Assembly (NCBI RefSeq): GCF_015277815.1
Contig: NZ_CP063813.1
Location: 1,240,001 to 1,304,000, forward strand
Direction: 5' to 3'
From: Microbacterium atlanticum
GTDB taxonomy: Bacteria > Actinomycetota > Actinomycetes > Actinomycetales > Microbacteriaceae
Length of the DNA stretch: 64,000 nt
In this document: positions 56,712 to 64,000 of the stretch, piece after piece
Layout: every line of letters begins with the position of its first letter
Numbering within the stretch: the stretch's first letter is position 1
Notes under the pieces: model-generated
Told to the model about the DNA's origin: nothing
Databases searched by the model: none
Seen by the model: only the letters and a program-made list of their open reading frames with translations
Program-made: the position numbers and the translations under genes

Positions 56712-58279
56712 CGGCCCTTCTTCGTTCCGGATGCCGCGGCCCCGTCGGTCGCGGCATCCGGCGTCTCGACCACCACGGTGTCGGCCTCCGTGTCGACCAC
56801 GACGGTGTCGGCCTCCGTGTCCACGAGGGCGGCCGCACCCGTGTCGACGACCAGGGTCTCGGCGTCGGGATCGAGGACCAGCGTGTCACCACTGTCGGTC
56901 GCCCCATCGCCGCCCGCGAGCGGCGACGTGGCGGCGGCGGCCGTGGCCGCTTCGGCCTCCTCGGGCCGGCGCTGCAGCAGTTCCGCGATCCACCACACCA
57001 CGAGCCAGACGATCAGCACGAGGAAGACGTCGCCGACCGACAGCGGGCGCAGAAGCATCAGCCACAGCACGGCGAGCACGCCGAGCACCGCCCGGACGAG
57101 CACGCGCTGGCCGAAGAGCCACGCGCCGACCCGTCCGGTGTCGACGCCGCGTCGGAGGGCCGCCGTGCGGATGCCCGCGTTGACCGAGGCGACGCCGTGT
57201 CGCGCCGCCCGGGCGCCGCGCCACCGTCCCGACATCCAGCCGAGGACGGCGATCACGACGCCCAGCAGCGTCAGGACGACCGCGGTGTCGCGCATCGCAC
57301 CGGTGATCTGCCCGTACATCGAGGCCAGCGCACCGGCCGGCACGCCGAGGCTGGGACCACTCAGGGCGAGCACGGACCCTGCCGCGCCGAGCGCGATGGC
57401 CAGCGAAGCCGCGCCGACGGCGATGCCGACGCCCGTGCCGAGGACCGCCGTCGAGCGCCGCCGTGCGATGAGGATGCCCGCGACGAAGAGGACCAGCGCG
57501 AGCAGCGGCGTCCACCACCCGGCGGCGACCGCGAGGTTGTACACCGTGCCTACGACCGCGAGCGCGTCGCTCTGTGCCACCACGATGGTCCGGTCGATCT
57601 CGGGGATCTGCGCCGCGATCCCGATGCCGCGGTCCACGAGTCGCTGCTTCACCTCTTCGATGATCGGACCCAGCTGGATGCCGACCTCCCCCTCGCCGGT
57701 GATCACCACCGCGCCGCTCGCGGCGCCCCCGGCGGCGACGGCCTGCACAGACCGATGGCTGGCGCGCAGGGTCGCCTCCCAGACGTCGGCGAACGCCTCG
57801 GACTGCACCAGGCGCGTGACGGTCGTGTCGACGAGGTTCTGCACGCCTTGGGCGGCGGGTGAACGGAGCAGGTCCAGCGCCGCAAGCGCGCGTGGTGGGA
57901 GGTCCAGCTGCTGGATGCCGTCGAAGAGATCGTTCACGACCGTGTCGAGGTCGAGCGACTCCTCGATCGCGGTCGTCACCTCCTGCGCCACCAGGGCCTG
58001 CACCTGCGGGTCGTCGGCGAGCGGAGCGAAGGTCTGTACGAAGCGCGTCTCGTCGACGAGTTCGACGCGCGCCCACGCGGCGACGATCGACACCGGCACC
58101 AGGATGGTCGCCAGCACGATGCACAGGGCCGAGAAGAAGGCCCGCCAGCGGCTCCCGGGAGGCGCGTCCGATGCCTTCGAGCCGCCCCCTGGTTCGCCGC
58201 GCAATCGGGCATTCTCCGCCTCGAGCGCCTCGAGGCGCGCGCGGAGATCGGCGTCGGCGGCGCTGGTGGTATCGGTCAT
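56708..58279 (-). CDS. Large multi-spanning membrane protein, function unknown
   Basis: A 523-residue protein. A short coiled coil (LRARLEALEAENARLRGE, 12-28) leads to helix 1 (about 46-68), then an extracellular helical domain of about 170 residues (ARVELVDETRFVQTFAPLAD...), four to five helices, and a hydrophilic C-terminal tail. The tail carries repeats of VVVDTEADT. TATAAG ends 6 nt before the ATG, followed by GGGGGG, so the start is probably leaderless. Similar proteins occur across actinobacteria without assigned role. Confidence 0.75.
   Translation of the reverse strand: MTDTTSAADADLRARLEALEAENARLRGEPGGGSKASDAPPGSRWRAFFSALCIVLATILVPVSIVAAWARVELVDETRFVQTFAPLADDPQVQALVAQEVTTAIEESLDLDTVVNDLFDGIQQLDLPPRALAALDLLRSPAAQGVQNLVDTTVTRLVQSEAFADVWEATLRASHRSVQAVAAGGAASGAVVITGEGEVGIQLGPIIEEVKQRLVDRGIGIAAQIPEIDRTIVVAQSDALAVVGTVYNLAVAAGWWTPLLALVLFVAGILIARRRSTAVLGTGVGIAVGAASLAIALGAAGSVLALSGPSLGVPAGALASMYGQITGAMRDTAVVLTLLGVVIAVLGWMSGRWRGARAARHGVASVNAGIRTAALRRGVDTGRVGAWLFGQRVLVRAVLGVLAVLWLMLLRPLSVGDVFLVLIVWLVVWWIAELLQRRPEEAEAATAAAATSPLAGGDGATDSGDTLVLDPDAETLVVDTGAAALVDTEADTVVVDTEADTVVVETPDAATDGAAASGTKKGR
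56727..56761 (+). terminator. Terminator of metE inside the convergent gene
   Basis: CCGGATGCCGCG (56727-56738) pairs with CGCGGCATCCGG (56750-56761), 11-nt loop, 15 nt after metE. It lies within the last codons of the membrane protein gene. Confidence 0.7.
56764..56823 (-). repeat. 27-bp in-frame tandem repeat
   Basis: Two near-identical 27-nt units encode DTEADTVVV twice, in the C-terminal tail of the membrane protein. Confidence 0.75.
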
Positions 58280-58349
58280 CCCCCCCTTATAGCGCTCAGG
58301 CTCGGTGTGCCACCAGGACCTTCGTCACGCGTTTCAGACGAAAGCGCCA

Positions 58350-59030
58350 TCAGACGGCACGCAGCACCGCGACGACCTTGCCGAGAACGGTCGCCTCATC
58401 ACCGAGGATCGGCTCGAAGGCGGAGTTGCGCGGCAGCAGCCACGTGTGGCCGTCGCGCTGCCGCAGGGTCTTGACCGTGGCCTCGCCGTCGAGCATCGCC
58501 GCCACGATGTCGCCGTTGTCGGCCGTCGCCTGGGCACGGACGACCACCCAGTCCCCGTCGCAGATCGCGGCGTCGATCATCGACTCGCCGGACACCTTGA
58601 GCATGAACAGGTCGCCCTTGCCGACGAGCTGGCGCGGCAGCGGGAAGATCTCCTCCACCTGCTGCTCCGCGGTGATGGGCACGCCCGCGGCGATCCGGCC
58701 GACGAGCGGCACCAGCGCGGCGTCGCCCAGCGAGGGGGTGGTGTCGGCGGGGCTCTCGGTGGCCATGCCTGGCAGGTCGATGAGCACCTCCATCGCCCGG
58801 GTCTTGCCGGCGTCCCGTCGCAGGTAGCCGCTGAGCTCCAGCTGGTTCAGCTGGTGGGTGACGCTCGACAGCGACTTCAGCCCCACGGCGTCGCCGATCT
58901 CCCGCATGCTCGGCGGATAGCCGTGCCGGGCGATCGAGCGCTGGATCACTTCGAGGATCGCGAGCTGCTTGTCGCTGAGGCTCTTGCGCCGACGAGTCTG
59001 GGGCTTGTCGCGCCCGGCTGCGTCGCTCAT
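58350..59030 (-). CDS. lexA: SOS repressor LexA
   Basis: A 226-residue repressor and self-cleaving protease. The winged helix ([20 protein letters not shown], then [19 protein letters not shown]) is followed by the linker with cleavage site A115-G116 (GRIAAGVPI) and the S24 domain with S150 ([11 protein letters not shown]) and K187 (EATVKTLRQ). It controls recA here through the box at 42681. It is divergent from the LysM gene, as in Corynebacterium and Mycobacterium. Confidence 0.97.
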   Translation of the reverse strand: MSDAAGRDKPQTRRRKSLSDKQLAILEVIQRSIARHGYPPSMREIGDAVGLKSLSSVTHQLNQLELSGYLRRDAGKTRAMEVLIDLPGMATESPADTTPSLGDAALVPLVGRIAAGVPITAEQQVEEIFPLPRQLVGKGDLFMLKVSGESMIDAAICDGDWVVVRAQATADNGDIVAAMLDGEATVKTLRQRDGHTWLLPRNSAFEPILGDEATVLGKVVAVLRAV

Positions 59031-59187
59031 CTTCCGGCTCCCGTCCTGCGCCCCCGCGAGCGCTGTTTCTTCGAATGTCGGAGGCCCGTGGTGGGGTTCT
59101 CGTATCGAAACCGTATCCGTCTTCCGGCGGAGCCGGGAGGAACCGGTCCGCGTGTCGCGTTCGAAGATGCGGGCCTGGTATCGACAG

Positions 59188-59216
59188 TTGACAAGCTAGA
59201 AGATCGAAGATAAATT
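59188..59216 (+). promoter_or_regulatory. Strong promoter of the LysM gene
   Basis: TTGACA (59188-59193), exactly 17 nt, TAAATT (59211-59216). This is the closest match to a housekeeping consensus that I found in the window. The start is predicted near 59223. Confidence 0.75.
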
Positions 59217-59219
59217 CGG
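59204..59219. promoter_or_regulatory. SOS-like LexA site over the LysM -10 box
   Basis: TCGAAG-ATAA-ATTCGG matches 9 of the 12 defined positions of TCGAAC-N4-GTTCGA. It covers the -10 box of the LysM gene and could also repress lexA. Degenerate, so binding is uncertain. Confidence 0.5.
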
Positions 59220-59222
59220 AAG

Positions 59223-59270
59223 AGAGATTCGCATTCCCCACCCCCGGCCGGGCGGGGAGTGCGAATCTCT
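59223..59270 (+). promoter_or_regulatory. 5' hairpin of the LysM transcript
   Basis: Arms 59223-59239 and 59254-59270 pair at 16 of 17 positions with a 14-nt loop. The left arm starts AGAGATTCGCATTCCCC. It would begin right at the predicted transcript start, giving a capped 5' end ahead of the ribosome site GAGGAG. Confidence 0.65.
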
Positions 59271-59292
59271 TCCCCCATCGCGAGGAGACATC

Positions 59293-59661
59293 ATGACTGC
59301 GATCGCCTACACGACGTCCGCTCCCTCGTCGCCGCGCCCGACCCGTCTGCGACTGACGGCTCGCGGCCGCCGCGTCATCGCGGCAGCGGCCGCGATGCCT
59401 GCCGCGATCGCCCTGGCCGCCGCCGTGATCGGCGGGGGCGCGGCTCTGGCCTCGCGCGACGCCGGCGCGCCGACGGGGTCGTTCGAGACGATCACTGTCG
59501 CGCACGGCGACTCCCTCTGGACGATCGCCGAAGAGCTGGCACCCGAGCATGATCCGCGCGACGTGGTCGACGCCATCGCCCGCCTGAACGCGCTCGACAG
59601 CGTGACCGTCCAACCCGGTCAGAGCTTGGCCATCCCCACGGAGTACGACCCGTCGAGGTGA
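59293..59661 (+). CDS. LysM protein next to lexA, likely SOS cell-division suppressor
   Basis: A 122-residue protein with a basic N-terminus (TRLRLTARGRR), one membrane helix (about 29-53) and an external LysM domain (ITVAHGDSLWTIAEELAPEH to PGQSLAIPTEY). The layout and the position divergent from lexA match Mycobacterium ChiZ, Corynebacterium DivS and Bacillus YneA, which halt division after DNA damage. Sequence identity to these is expected to be low, so the role is inferred from architecture and context. GAGGAG stands 6 nt before the ATG. Confidence 0.85.
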   Translation: MTAIAYTTSAPSSPRPTRLRLTARGRRVIAAAAAMPAAIALAAAVIGGGAALASRDAGAPTGSFETITVAHGDSLWTIAEELAPEHDPRDVVDAIARLNALDSVTVQPGQSLAIPTEYDPSR

Positions 59662-59731
59662 CGTCGCCGACGTCCGAGGCGCCGGCGTCATGCGAGGCTG
59701 CTCCGACTCGTGCGGCTCTACGATGGGACGG

Positions 59732-60817
59732 GTGAGTGCACGTCTCGAAGACCTCCCTCTCCGCGCCGATCTCCGCGGGCAGAAGCCCTACGGCGCACCG
59801 CAGGCGCCTTTGCCGGTCGCGCTCAACGTCAACGAGAACACGCACCCGGTGCCGCAGGATGTCGCCGACGACATCCTGGACGCCGTGGCGCTCGCACTGC
59901 GGGATGTGAACCGGTATCCCGACCGGGAGTTCACGGCGCTGCGCGAGGGGTTCGCCGACTACCTCGGCCACGGCCTCACGCGTGAACAGGTCTGGGCTGC
60001 CAACGGCTCGAACGAGGTGCTGCAGCACCTGCTCCAGGCTTTCGCGGGACCGGGTCGCAGGGCGTTCGGCTTCGGCCCCACGTACTCGATGTATCCCCTG
60101 CTCACGCGGGGAACGGGCGCCGAGTGGGTCGCCGGCACGCGATCGACCGACTACACCGTCGAGCCGGCCGACGCCGCCGCGCAGGTGGCCGATGCGGCCC
60201 CGGCCGTCGTGTTCCTCTGCTCGCCGAACAACCCGACAGGCACGCCCCTGGGCCTGGACGTCGTCGAGGCGGTCTACGAGGCGACCGACGGCATCGTGAT
60301 CGTGGATGAGGCGTACTTCGAGTTCGCCCCGCACGATGAGCGCTCGGCGCTGACCCTGCTCCCCGGCCGCGAGCGGCTCGTGGTCTCGCGCACGATGAGC
60401 AAGGCCTTCGCGTTCGCCGGCGCCCGCGTCGGCTACCTCGCCGCCGACCCCGCGCTGATCGACGCCCTCCGGCTCGTGCGCCTGCCCTACCACCTCAGCG
60501 CCCTCACGCAGGCCGCCGCGACCGCCGCGCTGCGCCACGCCCCCACCATGCTGGGGATGGTCGACGAGATCGTCGGTCAGCGCGAGCGGATCTCGGCCAC
60601 GGTCGAGGCGCTCGGCTACACGCCGCACGACTCGTGGACGAACTTCGTGCTGTTCGGTGGAGTGGCCGATCCCGCGGCGACGTGGCAGGCGCTCTACGAC
60701 CAGGGCGTGCTCATCCGCGACGTGGGAATCGCGAATCACCTCAGGGTCACCGCGGGCACCGAGGAGGAGACCACCGCGTTCCTGGACGCACTGGCCTCGG
60801 TAGGATCGAGCGCATGA
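59732..60817 (+). CDS. hisC: Histidinol-phosphate aminotransferase
   Basis: A 361-residue fold-type I PLP enzyme of histidine synthesis. Landmarks are [71 protein letters not shown], and [18 protein letters not shown] with the PLP lysine. GTG 59732 is chosen because TACGAT (59719-59724) ends 7 nt before it; ATG 59723 would overlap that box. It overlaps hisB. Confidence 0.95.
   Translation: MSARLEDLPLRADLRGQKPYGAPQAPLPVALNVNENTHPVPQDVADDILDAVALALRDVNRYPDREFTALREGFADYLGHGLTREQVWAANGSNEVLQHLLQAFAGPGRRAFGFGPTYSMYPLLTRGTGAEWVAGTRSTDYTVEPADAAAQVADAAPAVVFLCSPNNPTGTPLGLDVVEAVYEATDGIVIVDEAYFEFAPHDERSALTLLPGRERLVVSRTMSKAFAFAGARVGYLAADPALIDALRLVRLPYHLSALTQAAATAALRHAPTMLGMVDEIVGQRERISATVEALGYTPHDSWTNFVLFGGVADPAATWQALYDQGVLIRDVGIANHLRVTAGTEEETTAFLDALASVGSSA
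60801..60806 (+). promoter_or_regulatory. Internal -10 box (TAGGAT) for hisB inside hisC
   Basis: TAGGAT ends 7 nt before the hisB ATG and lies in the last codons of hisC. It would give a leaderless hisB transcript in addition to the operon. Confidence 0.45.
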
Positions 60818-61422
60818 GCGCCGCAACCCGCACCGCCTCGCTGCGACGGGCGACGAGCGAATCCACGGTCGAGCTCGAGCTGGACCTCGACGGCACCGGG
60901 CGCAGCCGCATCGACACCACGGTGCCCTTCTTCGACCACATGCTGACCGCGTTCGCCAAGCACTCGCTCACCGATCTCACCGTCCGCGCCTCTGGTGACA
61001 CCGACATCGATGCGCACCACACCGTCGAAGACATCTCCATCGTCCTGGGTCAGGCCATCCGAGAAGCCCTCGGCGACAAGGCCGGCATCTCGCGCTACGG
61101 CGACGCACTGGTGCCTCTCGACGAAGCGCTCGCGCAGGCCGTCGTCGACATCAGCGGCCGCCCCTACCTCATGCACACCGGCGAGCCGGCCGGGTTCGAG
61201 CACCACCTCATCGGCGGCCACTTCACCGGGTCGCTGGTGCGTCACAGCTTCGAGGCCGTCTCGTACAACGCGGCCCTGACCGTCCACGTGCGCGTCCTCG
61301 CGGGCCGCGATCCGCATCACATCGCCGAGGCGGAGTACAAGGCCTTCGCCCGGGCCTTCCGGCAGGCCAAGGCGCTCGACCCGCTCGTCGACGGCATCCC
61401 GAGCACGAAAGGCGCCCTATGA
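60814..61422 (+). CDS. hisB: Imidazoleglycerol-phosphate dehydratase
   Basis: A 202-residue manganese dehydratase with the diagnostic His-rich motifs [46 protein letters not shown] and [17 protein letters not shown]. It overlaps hisC and hisH by 4 nt each. Confidence 0.97.
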   Translation: MSAATRTASLRRATSESTVELELDLDGTGRSRIDTTVPFFDHMLTAFAKHSLTDLTVRASGDTDIDAHHTVEDISIVLGQAIREALGDKAGISRYGDALVPLDEALAQAVVDISGRPYLMHTGEPAGFEHHLIGGHFTGSLVRHSFEAVSYNAALTVHVRVLAGRDPHHIAEAEYKAFARAFRQAKALDPLVDGIPSTKGAL

Positions 61423-62090
61423 GCGCTGGCGCGTCCTCCGACCGCGAGAGGCCGCTCGTCGCCGTCCTGGACTACGGGTCGGGCAACGTGCACTCCGCCG
61501 TCAAGGCGCTGGTCGCGGCCGGAGCCGACGCCCGGCTGACGTCCGACCGCGGTCTCGTGATGGAGGCGGACGGCCTGTTCGTCCCCGGCGTGGGTGCGTT
61601 CCGCGCCGTCGCCGAAGCGCTGCGCGCCAGCCGCGGCGACGAGCTCATCGAGCGCCGGCTCGCCGGCGGGCGACCGGTGATCGGCGTCTGCGTCGGGATG
61701 CAGATCTTCTTCGAACGCGGCGTGGAGCGCGGCGTCGACACCGAGGGCATGGGGGAGTGGCCCGGAGTGGTGACCGAACTGGATGCCCCGGTCCTGCCGC
61801 ACATGGGGTGGAACACCGTGCAGCCCGGCGAGGGCTCGCGCCTGTTCCGCGGCATCGAGGACGAACGGTTCTACTTCGTCCACTCGTTCGGCGCCCAGAA
61901 GTGGCTTCTCGACGTGCAGCCGCCGTTCCCCGAGCCGGTTCTGACGTGGTGCGAGTACGGCACGCCCTTCCTCGCCGCGGTCGAGAACGGACCGCTGTCG
62001 GCCACCCAGTTCCATCCCGAGAAGTCGGGGGAGGCCGGCATCCGGCTGCTCTCGAATTGGATCGAGGGGCTCGGCGGGGATAACCTCTGA
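61419..62090 (+). CDS. hisH: Imidazole glycerol phosphate synthase, glutaminase subunit
   Basis: A 223-residue class I amidotransferase. It feeds ammonia to HisF, not encoded in this window. The triad is C91 ([12 protein letters not shown]), and His and Glu in [23 protein letters not shown] and PGVGAF are typical. It starts with an ATGA overlap on hisB. Confidence 0.96.
   Translation: MSAGASSDRERPLVAVLDYGSGNVHSAVKALVAAGADARLTSDRGLVMEADGLFVPGVGAFRAVAEALRASRGDELIERRLAGGRPVIGVCVGMQIFFERGVERGVDTEGMGEWPGVVTELDAPVLPHMGWNTVQPGEGSRLFRGIEDERFYFVHSFGAQKWLLDVQPPFPEPVLTWCEYGTPFLAAVENGPLSATQFHPEKSGEAGIRLLSNWIEGLGGDNL
62081..62086 (+). promoter_or_regulatory. -10 box (TAACCT) before hisA
   Basis: TAACCT lies at the end of hisH and predicts a leader of about 50 nt for hisA. 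Confidence 0.35.
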
Positions 62091-62144
62091 GACCGTGCCA
62101 ACTCCGGGAGCGTGCGCTTCCGCGATCTTCCCGCACGAGGAGCC

Positions 62145-62891
62145 ATGAACGATTTCGCGTCCACCCCCGAGCTCGTCCTTCTGCCCGCCGTCGACGTCGC
62201 CGACGGCAAGGCCGTGCGTCTGACCCAGGGTGAGGCGGGCACCGAGACGAACTACGGCGATCCTGTCGACGCCGCCCTCGACTTCGCGCGGCAGGGCGCC
62301 CGGTGGATCCACCTGGTCGACCTCGACGCCGCGTTCGGCCGCGGGAGCAACGCCGGCGTGCTGCGCAAGGTGATCAAGCAGGTGCGCGGCGTGCAGGTGG
62401 AGCTGTCGGGCGGCATCCGCGATGACCGCACCCTCGAGGCTGCCCTCGAGAGTGGCGCCGCGCGCATCAACCTCGGCACCGCGGCGCTCGAGAATCCCGA
62501 GTGGGCCGCCGATGTGATCGGCCGCTACGGCGACGTGATCGCTGTCGGCCTCGACGTGCGCGGCACGACGCTGGCCGCCAGGGGGTGGACGCGGGACGGC
62601 GGCGACCTGTGGACCGTGCTCGACCGCCTCGAGGCGGCCGGCTGCAGCCGGTACGTGGTCACCGACGTCACCAAGGACGGCACCCTCAAGGGACCGAACC
62701 TGGAGCTCCTGCGCGAGCTCGCCTCGCGCACGCCCAAGCCGATCGTCGCGTCCGGCGGCGTGTCGAGCCTCGACGACATCGCAGCCCTGCGCGAGCTCGT
62801 GCCGCTCGGTGTCGAGGGTGCCATCGTGGGCAAGGCGCTGTACGCCGGCGCGTTCACGCTCGCCGAGGCACTGGATGTCGCCGGACACTGA
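62145..62891 (+). CDS. priA: Phosphoribosyl isomerase (HisA/PriA)
   Basis: A 248-residue TIM barrel that isomerises ProFAR for histidine synthesis; in actinobacteria it often also serves tryptophan synthesis as TrpF. The catalytic acids D17 ([15 protein letters not shown]) and D174 ([15 protein letters not shown]) are at PriA positions. GAGGAG stands 4-5 nt before ATG 62145. Dual activity is inferred from lineage, not from sequence. Confidence 0.93.
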   Translation: MNDFASTPELVLLPAVDVADGKAVRLTQGEAGTETNYGDPVDAALDFARQGARWIHLVDLDAAFGRGSNAGVLRKVIKQVRGVQVELSGGIRDDRTLEAALESGAARINLGTAALENPEWAADVIGRYGDVIAVGLDVRGTTLAARGWTRDGGDLWTVLDRLEAAGCSRYVVTDVTKDGTLKGPNLELLRELASRTPKPIVASGGVSSLDDIAALRELVPLGVEGAIVGKALYAGAFTLAEALDVAGH

Positions 62892-63678
62892 TCGGCCGTC
62901 CGACGGTCCGGGCCACCCGCACGGAGACCGCGCCGCCGACTCGGCCGGGGTGCCGTGGGAGGGGAGGGGCTTCCACTCCAACCCGCACGCGTCTGACGAC
63001 GGCTCGGCCGATCCGGCCTTGCTCGCCGCGCTGACGGCGTTCCGCGCCGGCTCGGGCTCAGAGCGCGAGGTCGTCGACGCGTACCGCAGCGCGCGACTGC
63101 TCATCCCGCTCATGGCCGACAAGGGCGATCACGGGGTGGGCGCACACGGAATCGAGGTCGACAAGACGCAGGAGCTGTCGATCGTGACCGTCGCCGCACC
63201 CGACGGGCGCCGGGTGCTCCCGGTGTTCACCTCGGTCGACAGCATGAAGAAGTGGGATGCCGCAGCCCGGCCTGTCCCGGTGGAGGGCGTCCGCACGGCT
63301 CTGGCCGCCGCGGCGGACGACACCGACCTCATCGTCATCGACCCGGGCTCCGAGACCGAGTTCGTCATCCGGCGCCCCGCCGTGTGGGCGATCGGCCAGT
63401 CGCAGCCGTGGGAACCGAGCTACTTGTCGGCCGAAGTCGTCGCGGGGCTCCGCGAGAGCATCGGGGGCGAGCTCTCGGTGATCGACCTCGTCGTCGACGC
63501 CGGCGACCCCGAGGCGCGTCTGCGCGGTCCCGAGCTCATCGTGAAGCTCCAGCTGATGAACGGCCTCGAGAAGGCCGAGCTGGACGCCGTGCTCGCTCGC
63601 CTCGCCAAGCGCTGGGCGGCCGACGACCGGATCGCAGTGCTCGTCGACTCGCTGACGGTCAAGCTCGTCCGCTCCTGA
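62875..63678 (+). CDS. SseB family protein
   Basis: A 267-residue protein with an SseB-type N-terminal domain: [12 protein letters not shown]..., [20 protein letters not shown] and [16 protein letters not shown] are its strands. The C-terminal half has a second alpha/beta region ([40 protein letters not shown]). The role is unknown. ATG 62875 overlaps the priA end by 17 nt, with GAGG 7 nt upstream. Confidence 0.85.
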   Translation: MSPDTDRPSDGPGHPHGDRAADSAGVPWEGRGFHSNPHASDDGSADPALLAALTAFRAGSGSEREVVDAYRSARLLIPLMADKGDHGVGAHGIEVDKTQELSIVTVAAPDGRRVLPVFTSVDSMKKWDAAARPVPVEGVRTALAAAADDTDLIVIDPGSETEFVIRRPAVWAIGQSQPWEPSYLSAEVVAGLRESIGGELSVIDLVVDAGDPEARLRGPELIVKLQLMNGLEKAELDAVLARLAKRWAADDRIAVLVDSLTVKLVRS

Positions 63679-63736
63679 CAGCGCCGTCCCTTGCCCTTCG
63701 CCCGCCGACGGCGGATGATCGGCGCGGAGGGCAGTC

Positions 63737-64000
63737 ATGCACGACGGCATCGCACGCGGGGACGCACAGAGCACCGAGCACAGGGGCCGTGCCGGTGCTG
63801 TCGAGGACGGTCCGACGGCCGACGGCTACCGGCGGGCGTTGGACGCGGCGCATCGCCACTCCTCGGCGTGGCTCGAATCCGTGGGCCAGCGGCCGATCCG
63901 CCCCGACGCCGACGCCGACGCCGTGCTCGCCCGGCTGCGGCGCGACCTGCCCGATCGTGGCCAGGATGCCGAGGCGGTCGTCGAAGAGCTGGTGGAGGCA
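63737..64000 (+). CDS. PLP-dependent decarboxylase, N-terminal part
   Basis: The gene runs off the right edge after 88 codons. ALDAAHRHSSAWLESVGQRP, then IRPDADADAVLARLRRDL and AEAVVEELVEA match the start of group II PLP decarboxylases (aromatic L-amino acid or diaminobutyrate type), where a helical swap region precedes the PLP domain. The PLP lysine is outside the window. GGAGGG stands 6 nt before the ATG. Confidence 0.72.
   Translation, partial: MHDGIARGDAQSTEHRGRAGAVEDGPTADGYRRALDAAHRHSSAWLESVGQRPIRPDADADAVLARLRRDLPDRGQDAEAVVEELVEA

Noticed and set aside
59690..59731. Upstream ATG starts (59690, 59723) for hisC
   Set aside because: They precede or overlap the -10 box TACGAT; the family N-terminus begins after GTG 59732.

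Overview
The window is about 70% G+C, densely coded, and reads as a chromosomal segment of a high-GC Gram-positive actinobacterium, most likely Microbacteriaceae (Microbacterium-like). The grounds are the neighbourhood dapB-thyA-dfrA-dapA-rnj-ftsK-pgsA-cinA-clgR-DUF3046-recA-recX-miaB-miaA-dapF-hflX-lexA, small actinobacterial families (DUF3046, DUF5302), the inverted-repeat SOS box upstream of recA, and many genes whose start codon follows a TANNNT -10 box by only 6-9 nt. The taxon is an inference from content and gene order. I saw no rRNA, tRNA, CRISPR array, insertion sequence or prophage.

Layout. 1-8100: DUF4190 fragment, FAH-fold enzyme, PrsW protease, a repeat-rich gap, FKBP isomerase, YceI, two exporters, rpsO, and a 2-oxoglutarate oxygenase. 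8190-16060: membrane acyltransferase, then a sugar module on the minus strand (GH36 alpha-galactosidase, binding lipoprotein, two permeases, the second frameshifted) with a divergent ROK regulator. 16080-22870: FMN monooxygenase/FMN reductase pair, NUC-type nuclease overlapping a glutamate decarboxylase remnant, and a CitA/CitB-like two-component system divergent from a dicarboxylate symporter. 22900-31150: two small genes, pnp, a degenerate aldo/keto reductase, a histidine phosphatase, GNAT, dapB, epimerase and OsmC. 31250-37400: thioredoxin-like protein with DUF4395, thyA-dfrA-SDR, dapA, RNase J. 37490-51070: GNAT, ftsK, pgsA, cinA, clgR, DUF3046, recA-recX, miaB, miaA-GNAT, dapF, methyltransferase, hflX. 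51120-64000: S9 peptidase, metF-metE, a membrane protein, lexA with a divergent LysM gene, hisC-hisB-hisH-hisA, SseB, and the start of a PLP decarboxylase.

Functional themes: lysine/diaminopimelate synthesis (dapA, dapB, dapF), thymidylate and folate one-carbon metabolism (thyA, dfrA, metF, metE), histidine synthesis, DNA damage response (recA, recX, lexA and a LysM gene likely to be a DivS/ChiZ-type division suppressor), RNA processing and decay (pnp, rnj, miaA, miaB, hflX) and alpha-galactoside use.

The core blocks are ordinary. The points that deserve a second look are the lexA/LysM control region with a strong promoter, SOS-like site and hairpin leader; a structured metF leader; a permease frameshift; the decarboxylase remnant fused by overlap to a nuclease gene; an aldo/keto reductase lacking three of four catalytic residues; tandem duplications that run across stop codons; and the pervasive leaderless start signature.
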